From Charina bottae (Eukaryota > Chordata > Lepidosauria > Squamata > Charinaidae), in the NCBI GenBank assembly GCA_023362775.1, contig JALMGJ010000020.1, positions 4,092,001-4,156,000 on the forward strand: a DNA stretch of 64,000 nucleotides. The letters are read 5' to 3'. Numbering within the stretch: the stretch's first letter is position 1; the number at the start of each line of letters is the position of its first letter. Under the pieces are notes generated by a model, which was not told where the DNA came from, ran no database searches, and saw only the letters and a program-made list of their open reading frames with translations. Positions 23,745-33,049 of this stretch are shown here, one piece after another. The translations under genes were made by a program, and so were the position numbers.

Positions 23745-23935
23745 TATGAAAGCCAGTGTGATATACTGGTTAAGGTGCTGGACTAGGAGTGGAGGTATCA
23801 GGTTCTGGTCCTCCCTTAGGCACAGAGGACAGCTGGGTGACTTTGGGCCAGTTACAGCATTCTCTCTGAGACCTAATCTGGGTAGTCAGTCTGTCCATCC
23901 ATCCATCCCCACTGGACCAGCATGGTAGATTACAG
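23745..23935 (+). mobile_element. tRNA-derived SINE (SINE type 2), diverged
   Basis: The plus strand reads AGCCAGTGTGATATACTGGT, then TAAGGTGCTGGACTAGGAGT, a B-box-like GGTTCTGGTCC, then TCCCTTAGGCACAGAGGACA and GGGTGACTTTGGGCCAGTTA. The usual CTTGCCAAGAAAAC body is missing or diverged, and a (CCAT)n stretch lies near the end. Confidence 0.7.
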
Positions 23936-24069
23936 TCCATAACTTTCAATGAAGAGGCCTTCATCCTGCAGGGGATTGATTCGGACTGATGATTATATAA
24001 TTTATACATATGTGCACGGACACACACATTTACCTAATAATATTAATATATAACCCAACCACACACACC

Positions 24070-24785
24070 CCGCCCAAGTGCTGCTGTGCTGCCTCATCGT
24101 GCTGCAGGTGTTTCTGGGAGGGATGAGTGAAGAATGCCAGGAGTGTATGCCAAGGGTATATAATCCCAGCATGGTCACCCAAGGCAGGAAGGTCATCCCA
24201 GCTGCCCAGCTAAAGCAAGCAGGCACCTATATTGGGCAACAGCAAAACAGGAAGATGCTGGAGGTTGAAGATCAATTTAATGACAACAGCAAAAGCGTAG
24301 TTTCATACTGTGCAGGAGAAGGCAATAGTAAATAGTATAGTTTTCCAAGTAATAATGGTATTTAGGATGTGGCTAGATTACAGCCTTTCATGCTTCTTAC
24401 ATTCCATTTTAACTGCTGATGTTGCCGTGTGGAAAAAGAAAATCTGAAATGGAAACTTGGAATGTAAGAAGCATGAACATAGGAAAGTTCAACACAGTGA
24501 AAGATGAAAATAATTAATTACATATTGACATCTTAGGTATTGAGATGGACTGGAATTAGACACTTTCAGTCAGAAGATCATACTGTTTACCACTCAGGAC
24601 ATGAAAAACAAAGAAGGAATGGTGTTGCTTTCATAGTTAGGAGGGATATAGCAAGAGCAATACTTGGCTGCAATGTAACCAATTACCAAATAATATTAAT
24701 TAGACTTCATGGACAACCCTTTATGATTACCCAAGTTTTTGCTCCAATTCCTGATGCAGAAGAATAGAAAGTTGATGAGTTATGA
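24070..24785 (+). mobile_element. Bov-B LINE, 5' UTR and endonuclease fragment
   Basis: The 5' part matches the Bov-B segment at 10430-10850. The 3' part (24540-24767) keeps an open frame reading GIRHFQSEDHTVYHSGHEKQ, RRNGVAFIVRRD and FMITQVFAPIPDAEE. This is the central Bov-B endonuclease with the conserved IQVYAPT-like block altered. The upstream METWNVRSMN-like start is visible near 24450. Truncated and inactive. Confidence 0.75.
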
Positions 24786-24898
24786 TCAGGTTCAATTTCA
24801 AACTGATAGAACATGCAAGCAAGCAAGTGGCTAGAGACTGGAATGCAAAAATTCAAAGGAGGAATATGTAGTTGGATTATCTGGTTGTTAACCCTACT

Positions 24899-25266
24899 AG
24901 TGTGAGGGTTCAATCCTTCGACTGGCAAACAAAGCTCCGACACACACTCCGTAGGGTATGTAAAAGCTTTATTTACAGCGAGTGATCTGGTTCCACTTCA
25001 ATGAACCAAGTAAAGCATAGATACAAGCCCTTGCAGTTTAATAGGTTCCAATCTCCCCCCTCCCATAGGATGTGTCTGTCAGTTCCATTTCTCTCTGTCT
25101 CACACCCTCTCTTTCACGGCTCGGCGCTGTCAGTTGAAGGTGCTGAATGCCTTAGTCTAATCCACACTGTGCGGTGATTGCCTGTCTGGCGGTTTGTTGT
25201 TTCATTCTTCCTATTGATAGCTTTTGGCGTCCTGGCTGAGGGATATGCTTATGTGACTTATTATCA
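24899..25266 (-). mobile_element. Solo LTR (LTR family 2)
   Basis: On the minus strand the block starts TGATAATAAGTCACATAAGC and ends GAACCCTCACA, a TG...CA pair. It contains AAATAAAGCTTTTACATACC as a polyadenylation-signal region near the 3' end, and a GC-richer middle. It directly abuts an LTR family 1 end at 25267. No internal retroviral sequence is present. The ends are inferred from base composition and the TG/CA rule. Confidence 0.5.
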
Positions 25267-25390
25267 TGTCAGGGTGGCAGGAAATTGACTCCACAGGAAG
25301 GCTAAAACTACTGTTACTGAGATTGGCTATAATAACAGAATCTCGCAAGTCTGACTGTGCTGTACCTCCTCCTTCTCCTTATACTTCAAT
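25267..25390 (-). mobile_element. LTR-like remnant (LTR family 1)
   Basis: The reverse complement reads CAGTCAGACTTGCGAGATTC, TGTTATTATAGCCAATCTCA, TTTTAGCCTTCCTGTGGAGT and ends CCACCCTGACA. It aligns well with 10960-11092. It is partial; the U3 side is missing or unrecognised. Confidence 0.5.
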
Positions 25391-25455
25391 GAAGCTCAAA
25401 ATTAATAAAGAAAATCTAGCTACAAATTCCAGGAATCTCAGAAAGTAGAGTAGTC

Positions 25456-25682
25456 CAGGTAGTCCTTGTTTAACAACTGACTTGTTTAGCAACTGTTCAC
25501 AATTACAATGATGATGAAAAAGTAACTTTGCAACCAGTCCTCGCATTTACGACCTTCACAGGTCTGTAAAGCAAAGGAAAGCTGAAGTAAGATCATAAGC
25601 AGTTGCAGTTTCACTTAACGACTGCCTCGCTTAACGACCAAGTAGCCAGTCCCAACTCTTGTCGCTAAATGAGGACTACCTG
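25456..25682. mobile_element. Non-autonomous DNA element with CAGGTAGTCCT ends (MITE C)
   Basis: The ends CAGGTAGTCCTTGTTTAAC and ATGAGGACTACCTG are inverted repeats. The interior has repeated CTTAACGACC, GTTTAGCAACTG and CATTTACGACC-type words. The same type of sequence occurs at 27830, 37440 and 48652. No target duplication was evident. Such elements are frequent in gecko and snake genomes as far as I recall; the superfamily is not known to me. Confidence 0.75.
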
Positions 25683-26523
25683 CATAAAAATACCCTATTG
25701 TGCCTGTATGCACCTTCTCTCTATGGGACTCAGCATCTCTTACTACCATGTCCCAACCATTAAAAACTGCTACCTCACAGTTTACTAGATTTTCTCAAAG
25801 ATAATACATAATACATAAGGATTCAGCCTGACCATCTGCTAGTTCTGTTAGTAACCTAGGATACAGTTCATCTGGTCACGGGACTTTAAACTATTACAAG
25901 AACTTTTTCACAAGTACTATTACCAAACCTTGTAATATTATTACAACACTATTACCAACCCAGGTATTCGACTCCTTATATTGGTGCATTTGATTTTTGA
26001 TTCATAAACAAAGAACTTTGCACTTGTCTTTGTTAAATTTAATTTTGTTACCTTCAGCATATTACTCCAACATATACTGAAGAGTAGAGGATTTAGAACT
26101 CTTTCTTATGCTACCCCACTTGACACCTCTATAAAATTTGATAAAATTTCACCTAGGATGCAATTCATTTGACCCAGGGGATTCAAACGCTTTTAAAGTA
26201 ACAAGGTATTCCTATTAGAGGGAATAGGTTTGGCTACTGCTGCTGTCATATATAACACTGCTTTAAAGACTCAATGCAGAATGAAAAAGGAAAATTGCCT
26301 GGCAAGTTTCCATTGCATATATAATCTCCTGCATAAAATGGAAGTCTATAACAATAGTATATGCTGTACCATGATTACATTTTTTTCAATGATGTTTGAG
26401 TATTTAAATAGCCAATGCTATTGTAATGATTAAAGAGTTGGACTAGGACCAGGGAGAACTACTGTACATACTGTATAATTCAGCCTTCATTTTTCCAAAT
26501 AATTTTAAATCATCCATATAGAG

Positions 26524-27350
26524 CAAGGGTTGGCAAACCGCGGCTCGCGAGCCACATGCGGCTCTTTGGCCCCTTGAGTGTGGCTCTTCCATAAAATATC
26601 ACGTGCGGGCGCAGGCGTGGCGTGGCGTGGCGTGGTGTGGGCAGCCCCACCACTTATATGCACAAACACTCCCGCGTCCGTCCTATTCTTACACCAATGA
26701 GAAGCTCCTTGGGGGAAGCAAGTCCCCGTGCACAAAGCTTGATCCCCCGGCTCCTATATCAATCCTACATTCCTGCAGGAAGGTAGCCAGGAATCGGCCC
26801 CGAGCTCGGGCCGCTTCCCCCAGGTACAGCGCGCGGACAACTTCCCCGCCGTCCTCTCTCCCCCTCTAGCTCTCTTCCCCACGAACCAGCATGCGCGCTT
26901 CCCAATTCCCTCCCTCCACTTTCCAAATCCCTACGTCGGCAGTGGGCATGGTGTGCATGGCAGTCAAGCCTCTCTTTCCCTTCTCCTTCTTCCAAACCTC
27001 CCCCGCCCCCTTCCACGCGATTGGCTCCCGCCCGCAAACCCCGCCCCCTTCCAGGCGATTGGCTCCCGCCCGCAAACCCCACCCCCTTCCACACGATTGG
27101 CTCCCACCCGCAAATCCCGCCCCCTTCCACGCGATTGGCTCCCGCCCGCAAACCCCGCCCCCTTCCATGCGATTGGCTCCCACCCACAAACCCCATCCCC
27201 TTCCACACGATTGGCTCCCGCCCGCAAACCCCGCCCCCTTCTACGCGATTGGCTCCCACCCGCAAACCCCGCCCCCTGGCCCTCGAGTGATGTTATAAAT
27301 GTTATAAATGTCAAAATGGCTCCTGGCATAAAAAAGTTTGCTGACCCCTG
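26524..27350. mobile_element. hAT-like non-autonomous element, family A copy
   Basis: The termini CAAGGGTTGGCAAACC and AAGTTTGCTGACCCCTG are inverted repeats. The 8-bp target duplications ATATAGAG at 26516-26523 and 27351-27358 are perfect. Subterminal GGCTCGCGAGCCACATGCGG is conserved in the 44.6 and 50.6 kb copies. The interior is CpG-rich and includes the 38-bp minisatellite. Long frames on both strands come from that minisatellite. No transposase is present. Confidence 0.92.
27001..27282. repeat. 38-bp minisatellite of CCAAT and GC boxes
   Basis: About seven head-to-tail units start at 27019, 27057, 27095, 27133, 27171, 27209 and 27247. Each holds GATTGGCT (an inverted CCAAT box) and one or two CCGCCC GC boxes. 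Units differ by single C/T or G/A changes, many at CpG, as expected from methylation decay. The same unit occurs in reverse at 44668-44816 (four units), and once each near 45722 and 52253. It also occurs three times in a family B element at 49225-49345. Confidence 0.93.
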
Positions 27351-27574
27351 ATATAGAGTAAATGTGAAATTTTTACTCCTTTTTTGGCTAATTCATATTC
27401 ATAGTTTTGTTGTCAGTAGCACCACTGATAATATAAAGAGTAAAGGTGATAATGGGTCACCTTGGAAAATACCATGTTTGATTTCAACTTCTAACTCTTC
27501 CCCATTAACCATCAACTTTGTTTGCCAAAAGTTCATTGAAGTATGCATAAATTGCTGGACGTTTCTGCCGATTC

Positions 27575-27750
27575 CATATTTATATTTATATTTATATTTA
27601 TATTTATATTATTTATATTTATATTATTTATATTTATATTTATTTTTGTGTTTTTATGGTTTTTAATTCTGTAAGCCGCCTGGAGTCATCGTGTGTGAGT
27701 TGGGCGGCCTTATACATCTGTTAAATAAATAAATAAATAAATACTTGCAG
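27575..27750 (+). mobile_element. LINE 3' tail with ATTTAT microsatellite
   Basis: A TATTTATATTTA array is followed by GTAAGCCGCCTGGAGTCATC, GTTGGGCGGCCTTATACATC and a terminal (AAAT)n tract. This resembles a CR1/L2-type 3' end with a different hairpin loop from the other L2 tails here. Confidence 0.6.
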
Positions 27751-27829
27751 TAAGCCCATTCGCAGATAAACAGAGCCCAATTTTTGGGGTGTATTTTGGA
27801 ACCTAATATTCTTGGCTTATCCACCCATA

Positions 27830-28095
27830 CAGGTAGTCCTTGCTTAATGACCATTCATTCAGTGACCATTCAAAGTTATGAATGCACTAAAAAAAAGTGA
27901 CTTATGACCAGTGCCCGAAGTTACGGCCATTGCAGGGCCCCCACGGTCACATTATCAAAATTCGGGAGCTTGGCAGCCCGCCCACATTTATGACTGCGGG
28001 GGTGCTGCAACTCCCCCCACCTGCCTATCTCCCCAACATCTATGCAAATTCAGCTCTGCCCAGGAATGAAGGAAGGTTTGGAGATGCCGTGTGAA
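27830..28095. mobile_element. MITE C copy, partial
   Basis: It starts with CAGGTAGTCCTTGCTTAATG and carries CCATTCATTCAGTGACC, CGAAGTTACGGCCATTGCAG and CATTTATGACTGCGGGGGTG. These words match the copy at 37.9-38.1 kb. The expected GAGGACTACCTG end is missing. Confidence 0.65.
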
Positions 28096-28109
28096 TCAGT
28101 AGAGACTCA

Positions 28110-28265
28110 AGCCATCACATCCTGTGCATGCACATGTACCCCAATACAGAAATGTGAACAGTATAAATGAGAGCTTCTCCCCAAATCATATAACGCATTA
28201 TGTTACTTCTGGACTGAAGAAATAAAGTCTGCTTCTCCAAAGTAACATTATATTTCTTCTTTGAT
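28110..28265 (+). other. Possible LTR 3' half
   Basis: CAGTATAAATGAGAGC looks like a TATA box, and GAAATAAAGTCTGCTTCTCC, 55-60 bases downstream, looks like a polyadenylation region. GCTTCTCC words appear after both. This order fits a compact retroviral-type LTR. No ends or target duplication were found, so this is only a suggestion. Confidence 0.25.
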
Positions 28266-28588
28266 TTATAATGATAGTGAAACAATTACATTCTAATTGT
28301 TAATATCTTGAATGATTGCTGATATACTATTGAGAGAGAAGTAACACAATTTTCTCCGGGTAGACTGGGGAAAACACCAATGACAAAAATAAAATTGACA
28401 TTAAAATAAGAAATCAACATGTATTTTGTTTGTCTATATTTTAAGACTAAAAGATTAAATTAGATGAGACCTAGAAAGATGATACACAACCCTGTGGACT
28501 AAAGTTTATGATGTACTGAAAGTAATAAGTTTTAACAGATTAAAGCCTGAAAGAATCAATGCTGGTTTCCAACACTATTTTTACTCAC

Positions 28589-28732
28589 CTTGGATGGAAG
28601 CAGCATCCAGAAAGCCAATCAGTATGACCTTCACCCTTCATGATAATGTTCCCATTAGGAAAGGCCCACATTTTCCATAAGCGATCATCACTTCCAGTGA
28701 CAACAATATCTTTCCTTGGATGTAAAGCCAAG
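28589..28732 (-). CDS. SPAG16: SPAG16 internal exon, WD40 blades (144 nt)
   Basis: The minus strand, after TTTGCTGCCCACAG, reads LALHPRKDIVVTGSDDRLWK, then MWAFPNGNIIMKGEGHTDWL and SGCCFHP. The exon ends at a GTGAGT donor. It closes one WD40 blade (SDDRLWKMW) and opens the next (GHTDWLSGCCFHP), which the 20.4-kb exon completes. Both boundaries are phase 2, and the length is divisible by three. The family match is to the C-terminal propeller of SPAG16/PF20, which forms part of the central apparatus in motile cilia. No disabling change is visible. The exon before it must lie above 28732, but none was found in the window. Confidence 0.93.
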
Positions 28733-29313
28733 CTGTGGGCAGCAAAGAGAGAAAGTGGAGATTAAAATGGAACAAAATGATATAGTTAAAAAGTTGAAGT
28801 AAAAGAGCTCAGAGAATAACATCAAAAGAGGACTCTTAGATTCTCTTCCCCGTTCTTTGCTAAGCTAACTCTTGCTATCAACAGGGGTTTTCCTAGCATG
28901 AGAAAGCATAATAAGGGAATGGGGTTGGAAATGAGCAGAGATCAACACAGAAGATGTTTTAAATCTAAAAAGCCCAACCCTTCCTCACATTATCAAATCA
29001 GCAACCATTAGGGCAAAGTACTGTATTTACCATAAAGGAACATGAGCCTGAATTTTGCCCCAAAAATCTATGTGCTCCTGACACACTTTTACTGCTAACA
29101 AGTCCATGTTGGTTTCTACAACATGGAAGGAAGACCTCCTCTAGTCTTCCTGAGTATCATAGTCTCAGAGCAACTGGCCCATTGTTTTTTGGATCATCCT
29201 CCCCTCCCCTTTGAAGATAGAGACAATTCACCAGTTGTCCATGATTTTTCAAAGATTACATTTCTCAAAGACCACCCAGTTTCTTCAGGACTCTAGATGC
29301 TATTCACTTGGAG

Positions 29314-30132
29314 CAGAGCTTTCCAAACTGTGTGTCGGGACACATTAGTGTGTCGGCTGCAGTGTCTGGGTGTGTCGCGGCTGCTGCTGCCTCCTGGCTT
29401 CCACACAGGTTCTAGTGCCTGCCTTGTGCCCTGCTGCCTCCAAATCTGCCCTGTCAGGCTTCCGCGCAGGTCCTAGTGCCTGCCTTGTGCCTTGCTGCCT
29501 CCAAACCTGCCCTGCCAGGATTCCGCGCAGGTCCTAGTGCCTGCCTTGTGCCTGGCTGCCTCCAAACCTGCCCTGCCAGGATTCCGCGCAGGTCCTAGTG
29601 CCTGCCTTGTGCCTTGCTGCCTCCAAACCTGCTGTGATTCCACGCAGGTCCTAGTGCCTGCCTTGTGCCTGGCTGCCTCCAAACCTGCCCTGCCAGGATT
29701 CTGCGCAGGTCCTAGTGCCTGCCTTGTGCCTTGCTGCCTCCAAACCTGCCCTGCCAGGATTCTGCGCAGGTCCTAGTGCCTGCCTTGTGCCTGGCTGCCT
29801 CCAAACCTGCCCTGCCAGGATTCCGCGCAGGTCCTAGTGCCTGCCTTGTGCCTTGCTGCCTCCAAACCTGCTGTGATTCCACGCAGGTCCTAGTGCCTGC
29901 CTTGTGCCTGGCTGCCTCCAAACCTGCCCTGCCAGGATTCCGCGCAGGTCCTAGTGCCTGCCTTGTGCCTGGCTGCCTCCAAACCTGCTGTGATTCCACG
30001 CAGGTCCTAGTGCCTGCCTTGTGCCCTGCTGTAAGAGTGTGTCACGAAATGATGCCCTGCTGTAAGAGTGTGTCGCGAAATGATGCATGTCTAAAAAGTG
30101 TGTCACCAACATGAAAAGTTTGGAAAGCTCTG
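29314..30132. mobile_element. hAT-like MITE, family B copy expanded by minisatellite
   Basis: The ends CAGAGCTTTCCAAACTGTGT and AGTTTGGAAAGCTCTG are inverted repeats. The 8-bp target duplications ACTTGGAG at 29306-29313 and 30133-30140 are perfect. At 819 bp it is three to four times the length of most relatives. The extra length is an 11-unit tandem array. Near the right end, GTGTGTCGCGAAATGATGCA and its repeat match the left part of the 46.1-kb copy in the opposite orientation. Confidence 0.92.
29400..30030. repeat. 61/56-bp minisatellite with higher-order structure
   Basis: The word GGTCCTAGTGCCTGCC starts at 29469, 29530, 29591, 29647, 29708, 29769, 29830, 29886, 29947 and 30003, with a variant at 29408. 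Spacing is 61, 61, 61, 56, 61, 61, 61, 56, 61, 56. The 3 x 61 + 56 pattern gives a 239-bp higher-order repeat. The 56-bp variant has GCTGTGATTCCACG in place of GCCCTGCCAGGATTC. A single unit in reverse at about 46235-46315 suggests that the monomer is part of family B itself. Confidence 0.93.
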
Positions 30133-30584
30133 ACTTGGAGATTTAAACACTTTCAAAATAAATATATTCCCTGACCAAGTTTCTTTCAATCTCAAGCTTC
30201 AATCCTGATCTTTGGAGTTGCCTGGTGGAATGCTCTCTCTTCTTGTGGAGAAGACCGAGGAAAAATAAAAATTGTCTAGCTCTCCCCAGTGGTGTCCACA
30301 GCAGTGTCACCGGCTTTAAAATGGCAGGCAGGACTGAATAATTGAAGTTGCAATGAGTGCAACACAAGTTAAAAAGAGGGAGGGTTTTGGTTGTCTGGGT
30401 CACCCACCAATTTGAAGCCAGTGACTGATACCCTGCTCTTCCTTGTTTTTGTTACCTGTTTTATTTTCTCATCTTCTCTGCTACATAAATTCTTGTCTCT
30501 TCCTTAAATTTTGAACATAATATAAGCTTTCTTGTTGTTCTTTGCCAACCTCAGTTCATTCTGAGCTTTATTTTTATTTTATTT

Positions 30585-30662
30585 ATTTTATTTATTTGTT
30601 CAATTTATCCCCTGCCCATCTCCCATACAAGGGACTCTGGGCAAGTTACAACAAGTAAAAAA
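30585..30662 (-). mobile_element. L2-type LINE 3' tail
   Basis: TTCAATTTATCCCCTGCCCA, CTCCCATACAAGGGACTCTG and GGCAAGTTACAACAAG form the reverse complement of the L2-type 3' UTR, preceded by an (ATTT)n run that is its tail. It is very short. Confidence 0.65.
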
Positions 30663-30879
30663 TTTAAAATTATACAAAATTTCTATTTTTCCTGATACTA
30701 TAATTCCAGGTACCTGCTTTTTCCTGGCTATTTTGATTACACTCAGATTTACTTTTCATTAAAATCAAGAATTCTAACATTACATGGTCATTTTCCCTAA
30801 TGTTCTGCTACTTCCTAATGCTAATATTTCTGAATGTGAAACACATCATAATCATATGCAACTTCAGAATTCAACCATA

Positions 30880-31550
30880 TCATATAGACTATTGCAATGC
30901 GCTCTACATGGGGCTACCCATGAAGAGTATCCAGAAGCTTCAGCTGGTACAGAATGCGGCCGCGCAGGCAATTATTGGTGCATCAAGATCGGCACATGTG
31001 ACACCACTGCTGCATGAGCTGCACTGGGTGACAGTTTGCTTCCAGGTCCAATTCAAGGTGTTGGTTATCACCTTTAAAGCCCTACATGGCATGGGGCCAG
31101 GTTACCTGAGGGACCGTCTCATCCCCATAACATCTACCCGCCCCACTCGGTCATGCAGAGAGGGCATGCTACGGACCCCGTCGACAAGGGAACTTCATCT
31201 GGCGGGGTCCAGGAGGCGAGCCTTCTCTGCAGTGGTGCCTGTGCTGTGGAATATTCTGCCCCTGGAAGTGAGGCTGGCCCCTGTGCTCCTGGCCTTCTGG
31301 AAGAATCTAAAGACCTGGCTCTGCTGCCTTGCTTGGGAGGAGAAGGGTAATAGTTCATCCTGGGGGTGGCTGGCACCGTAGTGTCATCCCTGCTGAAGGA
31401 GATTATCGCCACTTGGATTTTGTATTTGTATTTATTTATTCTCGATTTTATTGTTGATTGGGATTTTAAGCTTGTGTGGTTTTAATCGTTGATTTGACTG
31501 CAAACCGCCGAGAGTCCCCCTTTTGGGGGAGATGGGCGGTGATAGAAATA
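30880..31550 (+). mobile_element. L2-type LINE 3' end, well preserved
   Basis: The open frame ends at 31381. It encodes DYCNALYMGLPMKSIQKLQL, HVTPLLHELHWVTVCFQVQF, FKALHGMGPGYLRDRLIPI, RRRAFSAVVPVLWNILPLEV and KTWLCCLAWEEK. The UTR follows with CCGCCGAGAGTCCCCCTTTT and GGGGGAGATGGGCGGTGATA, ending in ATATAT. It aligns with 1-631 and is one of the better preserved L2 ends, but 5'-truncated. Confidence 0.85.
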
Positions 31551-31554
31551 TATA

Positions 31555-32744
31555 TATTGAGATGCTTAGAATGCAATGCATTTTTTTTAAATTCCCAAAG
31601 TATACTACACTTCCCAAACCACGAATCCTGCCATTCTCTAGTCTTGTTTTTTTTCATTAAAAAGTAGAATTTCCCCCCCCAAAAAGGCTTATAATTTCTA
31701 CCAAGTCTGGTTGCTGAAAATTACAAGTATAGCCTATCAGAGAAAATAAGCTCTTGCTATTAGAATATAACGCAGGATGTACAATTCATAGAGTTTCCTG
31801 CTCTTTAGTTTAATAAAATGCTCCTACAGAATGCTAAGGTTGCTCAAAAATTGTACAACCGGAAGTGAATACTACTTAATTAGTAGCTGGGGGAGGAGGA
31901 AGTGTCATAAGTATGCTAGGGTTGCCTCTTGAAATAAGAAATCACATTCATCCTCTAGAGAGTACCACGTGTGTAACATTAATTAGGTGTTTTATTCAGC
32001 ATTGTTAAAAAGTTGTATTTCATCTTTGTTCACAGGGTCTTCTTAGGGCTTTGCAAGCTTTGGATGAAATACTTCAGACATCATTTAAGTGCAGTGCTCT
32101 GCTATTCATTAAATCAATGTTCCACATGAGCCTGAAAAAGATTTGCTGCTGTTGCTGCTGCTTTAAGAACTGCATTAATTTTAATGAGTGGACTCCTTAA
32201 AGCAGCAACAGCTTTTTTTTAGTCAGCAGAGAAGCCTGAAACAAGGTCTTCTTTAATGTACATCAGAGGAGCTGAACTTGCCCAAGTTCTGAAGCTTTCT
32301 TCTGAATCCTTTTTAAAATGTACACAACTCCACTAATTATTCCAAATGCAACGGTTTTGTAGGTTCAAATTAAAGTACATTGAGATGGTGTATTTCCTGT
32401 GATATAAGTGTACTTTCCATCTTTCTTTAGCAGAAGACTGAGTCTCATCATTAGGAAACTATACAGAGGCCACTGCTTTTATATTTACCTGGTGCATTTA
32501 TTAACCTAATGAATAATTTAATTCTTTTTGAGCGTGACTTAAAAAAGACACACTTGGGCAAAAATATTAAACTAATGTTTAAGAATTTGGGTTGCAAAAT
32601 ACAGAGGCTAAGCAAATTCAAAAGAAATGTCTTTCTCCTCTCATTTTATTAAATACATTTGTTAAGGATGAGTGATATGGCTGTGATTCCTCTTAGTAAA
32701 GCATTTTGCACTGTAGAGATGATGCAAGTTTTGCCTTATTAAGG
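31555..32744. other. Intronic sequence without recognised genes
   Basis: No gene or clear mobile element was seen. A CAG/CTG-rich inverted repeat lies at about 32139-32212 and is described as a finding. Confidence 0.35.
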
Positions 32745-32752
32745 CATTAAGG

Positions 32753-32982
32753 CATAGCTTTCCAAACTGTGTGTCGCGACACTTTAGTGTGTTGCAACAC
32801 AACCCAGAAGTAGATGTGCACAGCGGTGGCACGGTAGCGTGCATGGCGGCGGCAGCAGCGCGCCATCAACGCTTCTGCATTTTAGCGGAAAACACAAGGT
32901 CGCCGCCGTGCACGCCGCCGCCGCGCCCCCCTGCACCGCCGCCGTTGGTGTGTCGCCAACGGCAGCAGTTTGGAAAGCACTG
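32753..32982. mobile_element. hAT-like MITE, family B copy
   Basis: The 230-bp element runs from CATAGCTTTCCAAACTGTGT to CAGTTTGGAAAGCACTG. Perfect target duplications CATTAAGG lie at 32745-32752 and 32983-32990. The core is rich in CCG/CGG triplets. No ORF of its own. Confidence 0.93.
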
Positions 32983-32994
32983 CATTAAGGTAAT

Positions 32995-33030
32995 GCAATG
33001 CAATGCAATGCAATGCAATACAATACACAT
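32995..33030. repeat. (AATGC)n microsatellite
   Basis: About six units of AATGC followed by two AATAC units lie just outside the right target duplication of the family B element at 32753-32982. The first CATTAAGG/TAATGC words may have seeded the array. Confidence 0.85.
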
Positions 33031-33049
33031 AGCCTTGGAATTTTGACTT

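Larger units (their letters stand above)
20549..28588 (-). other. SPAG16: SPAG16 intron between the two WD40 exons
   Basis: This 8,040-bp intron has GTGAGT at its 5' end (28583-28588 on the plus strand as ACTCAC) and a T-rich tract plus CAG at its 3' end. It is phase 2. It holds a Penelope-type palindrome about 276 bp upstream of the acceptor, a LINE 3' UTR, two hAT-like elements, two LTR remnants and several SINE and Bov-B fragments. A stem-forming palindrome this close to an acceptor could affect splicing, but nothing in the sequence proves it. Confidence 0.85.

Noticed and set aside
26765..27351. Several 90-166-codon frames on both strands
   Set aside because: They follow the 38-bp minisatellite and appear in multiple frames of both strands with Pro/Arg/Gly repeats; there is no start, splice or domain context.
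27001..30030. Direct repeats resembling a CRISPR array
   Set aside because: The units are contiguous tandem minisatellites without unique spacers, inside eukaryotic transposons.
29473..30114. Overlapping repetitive frames that could suggest a secreted repeat protein
   Set aside because: They are read through the 61/56-bp minisatellite. Unit lengths are not multiples of three, so the frame changes along the array.
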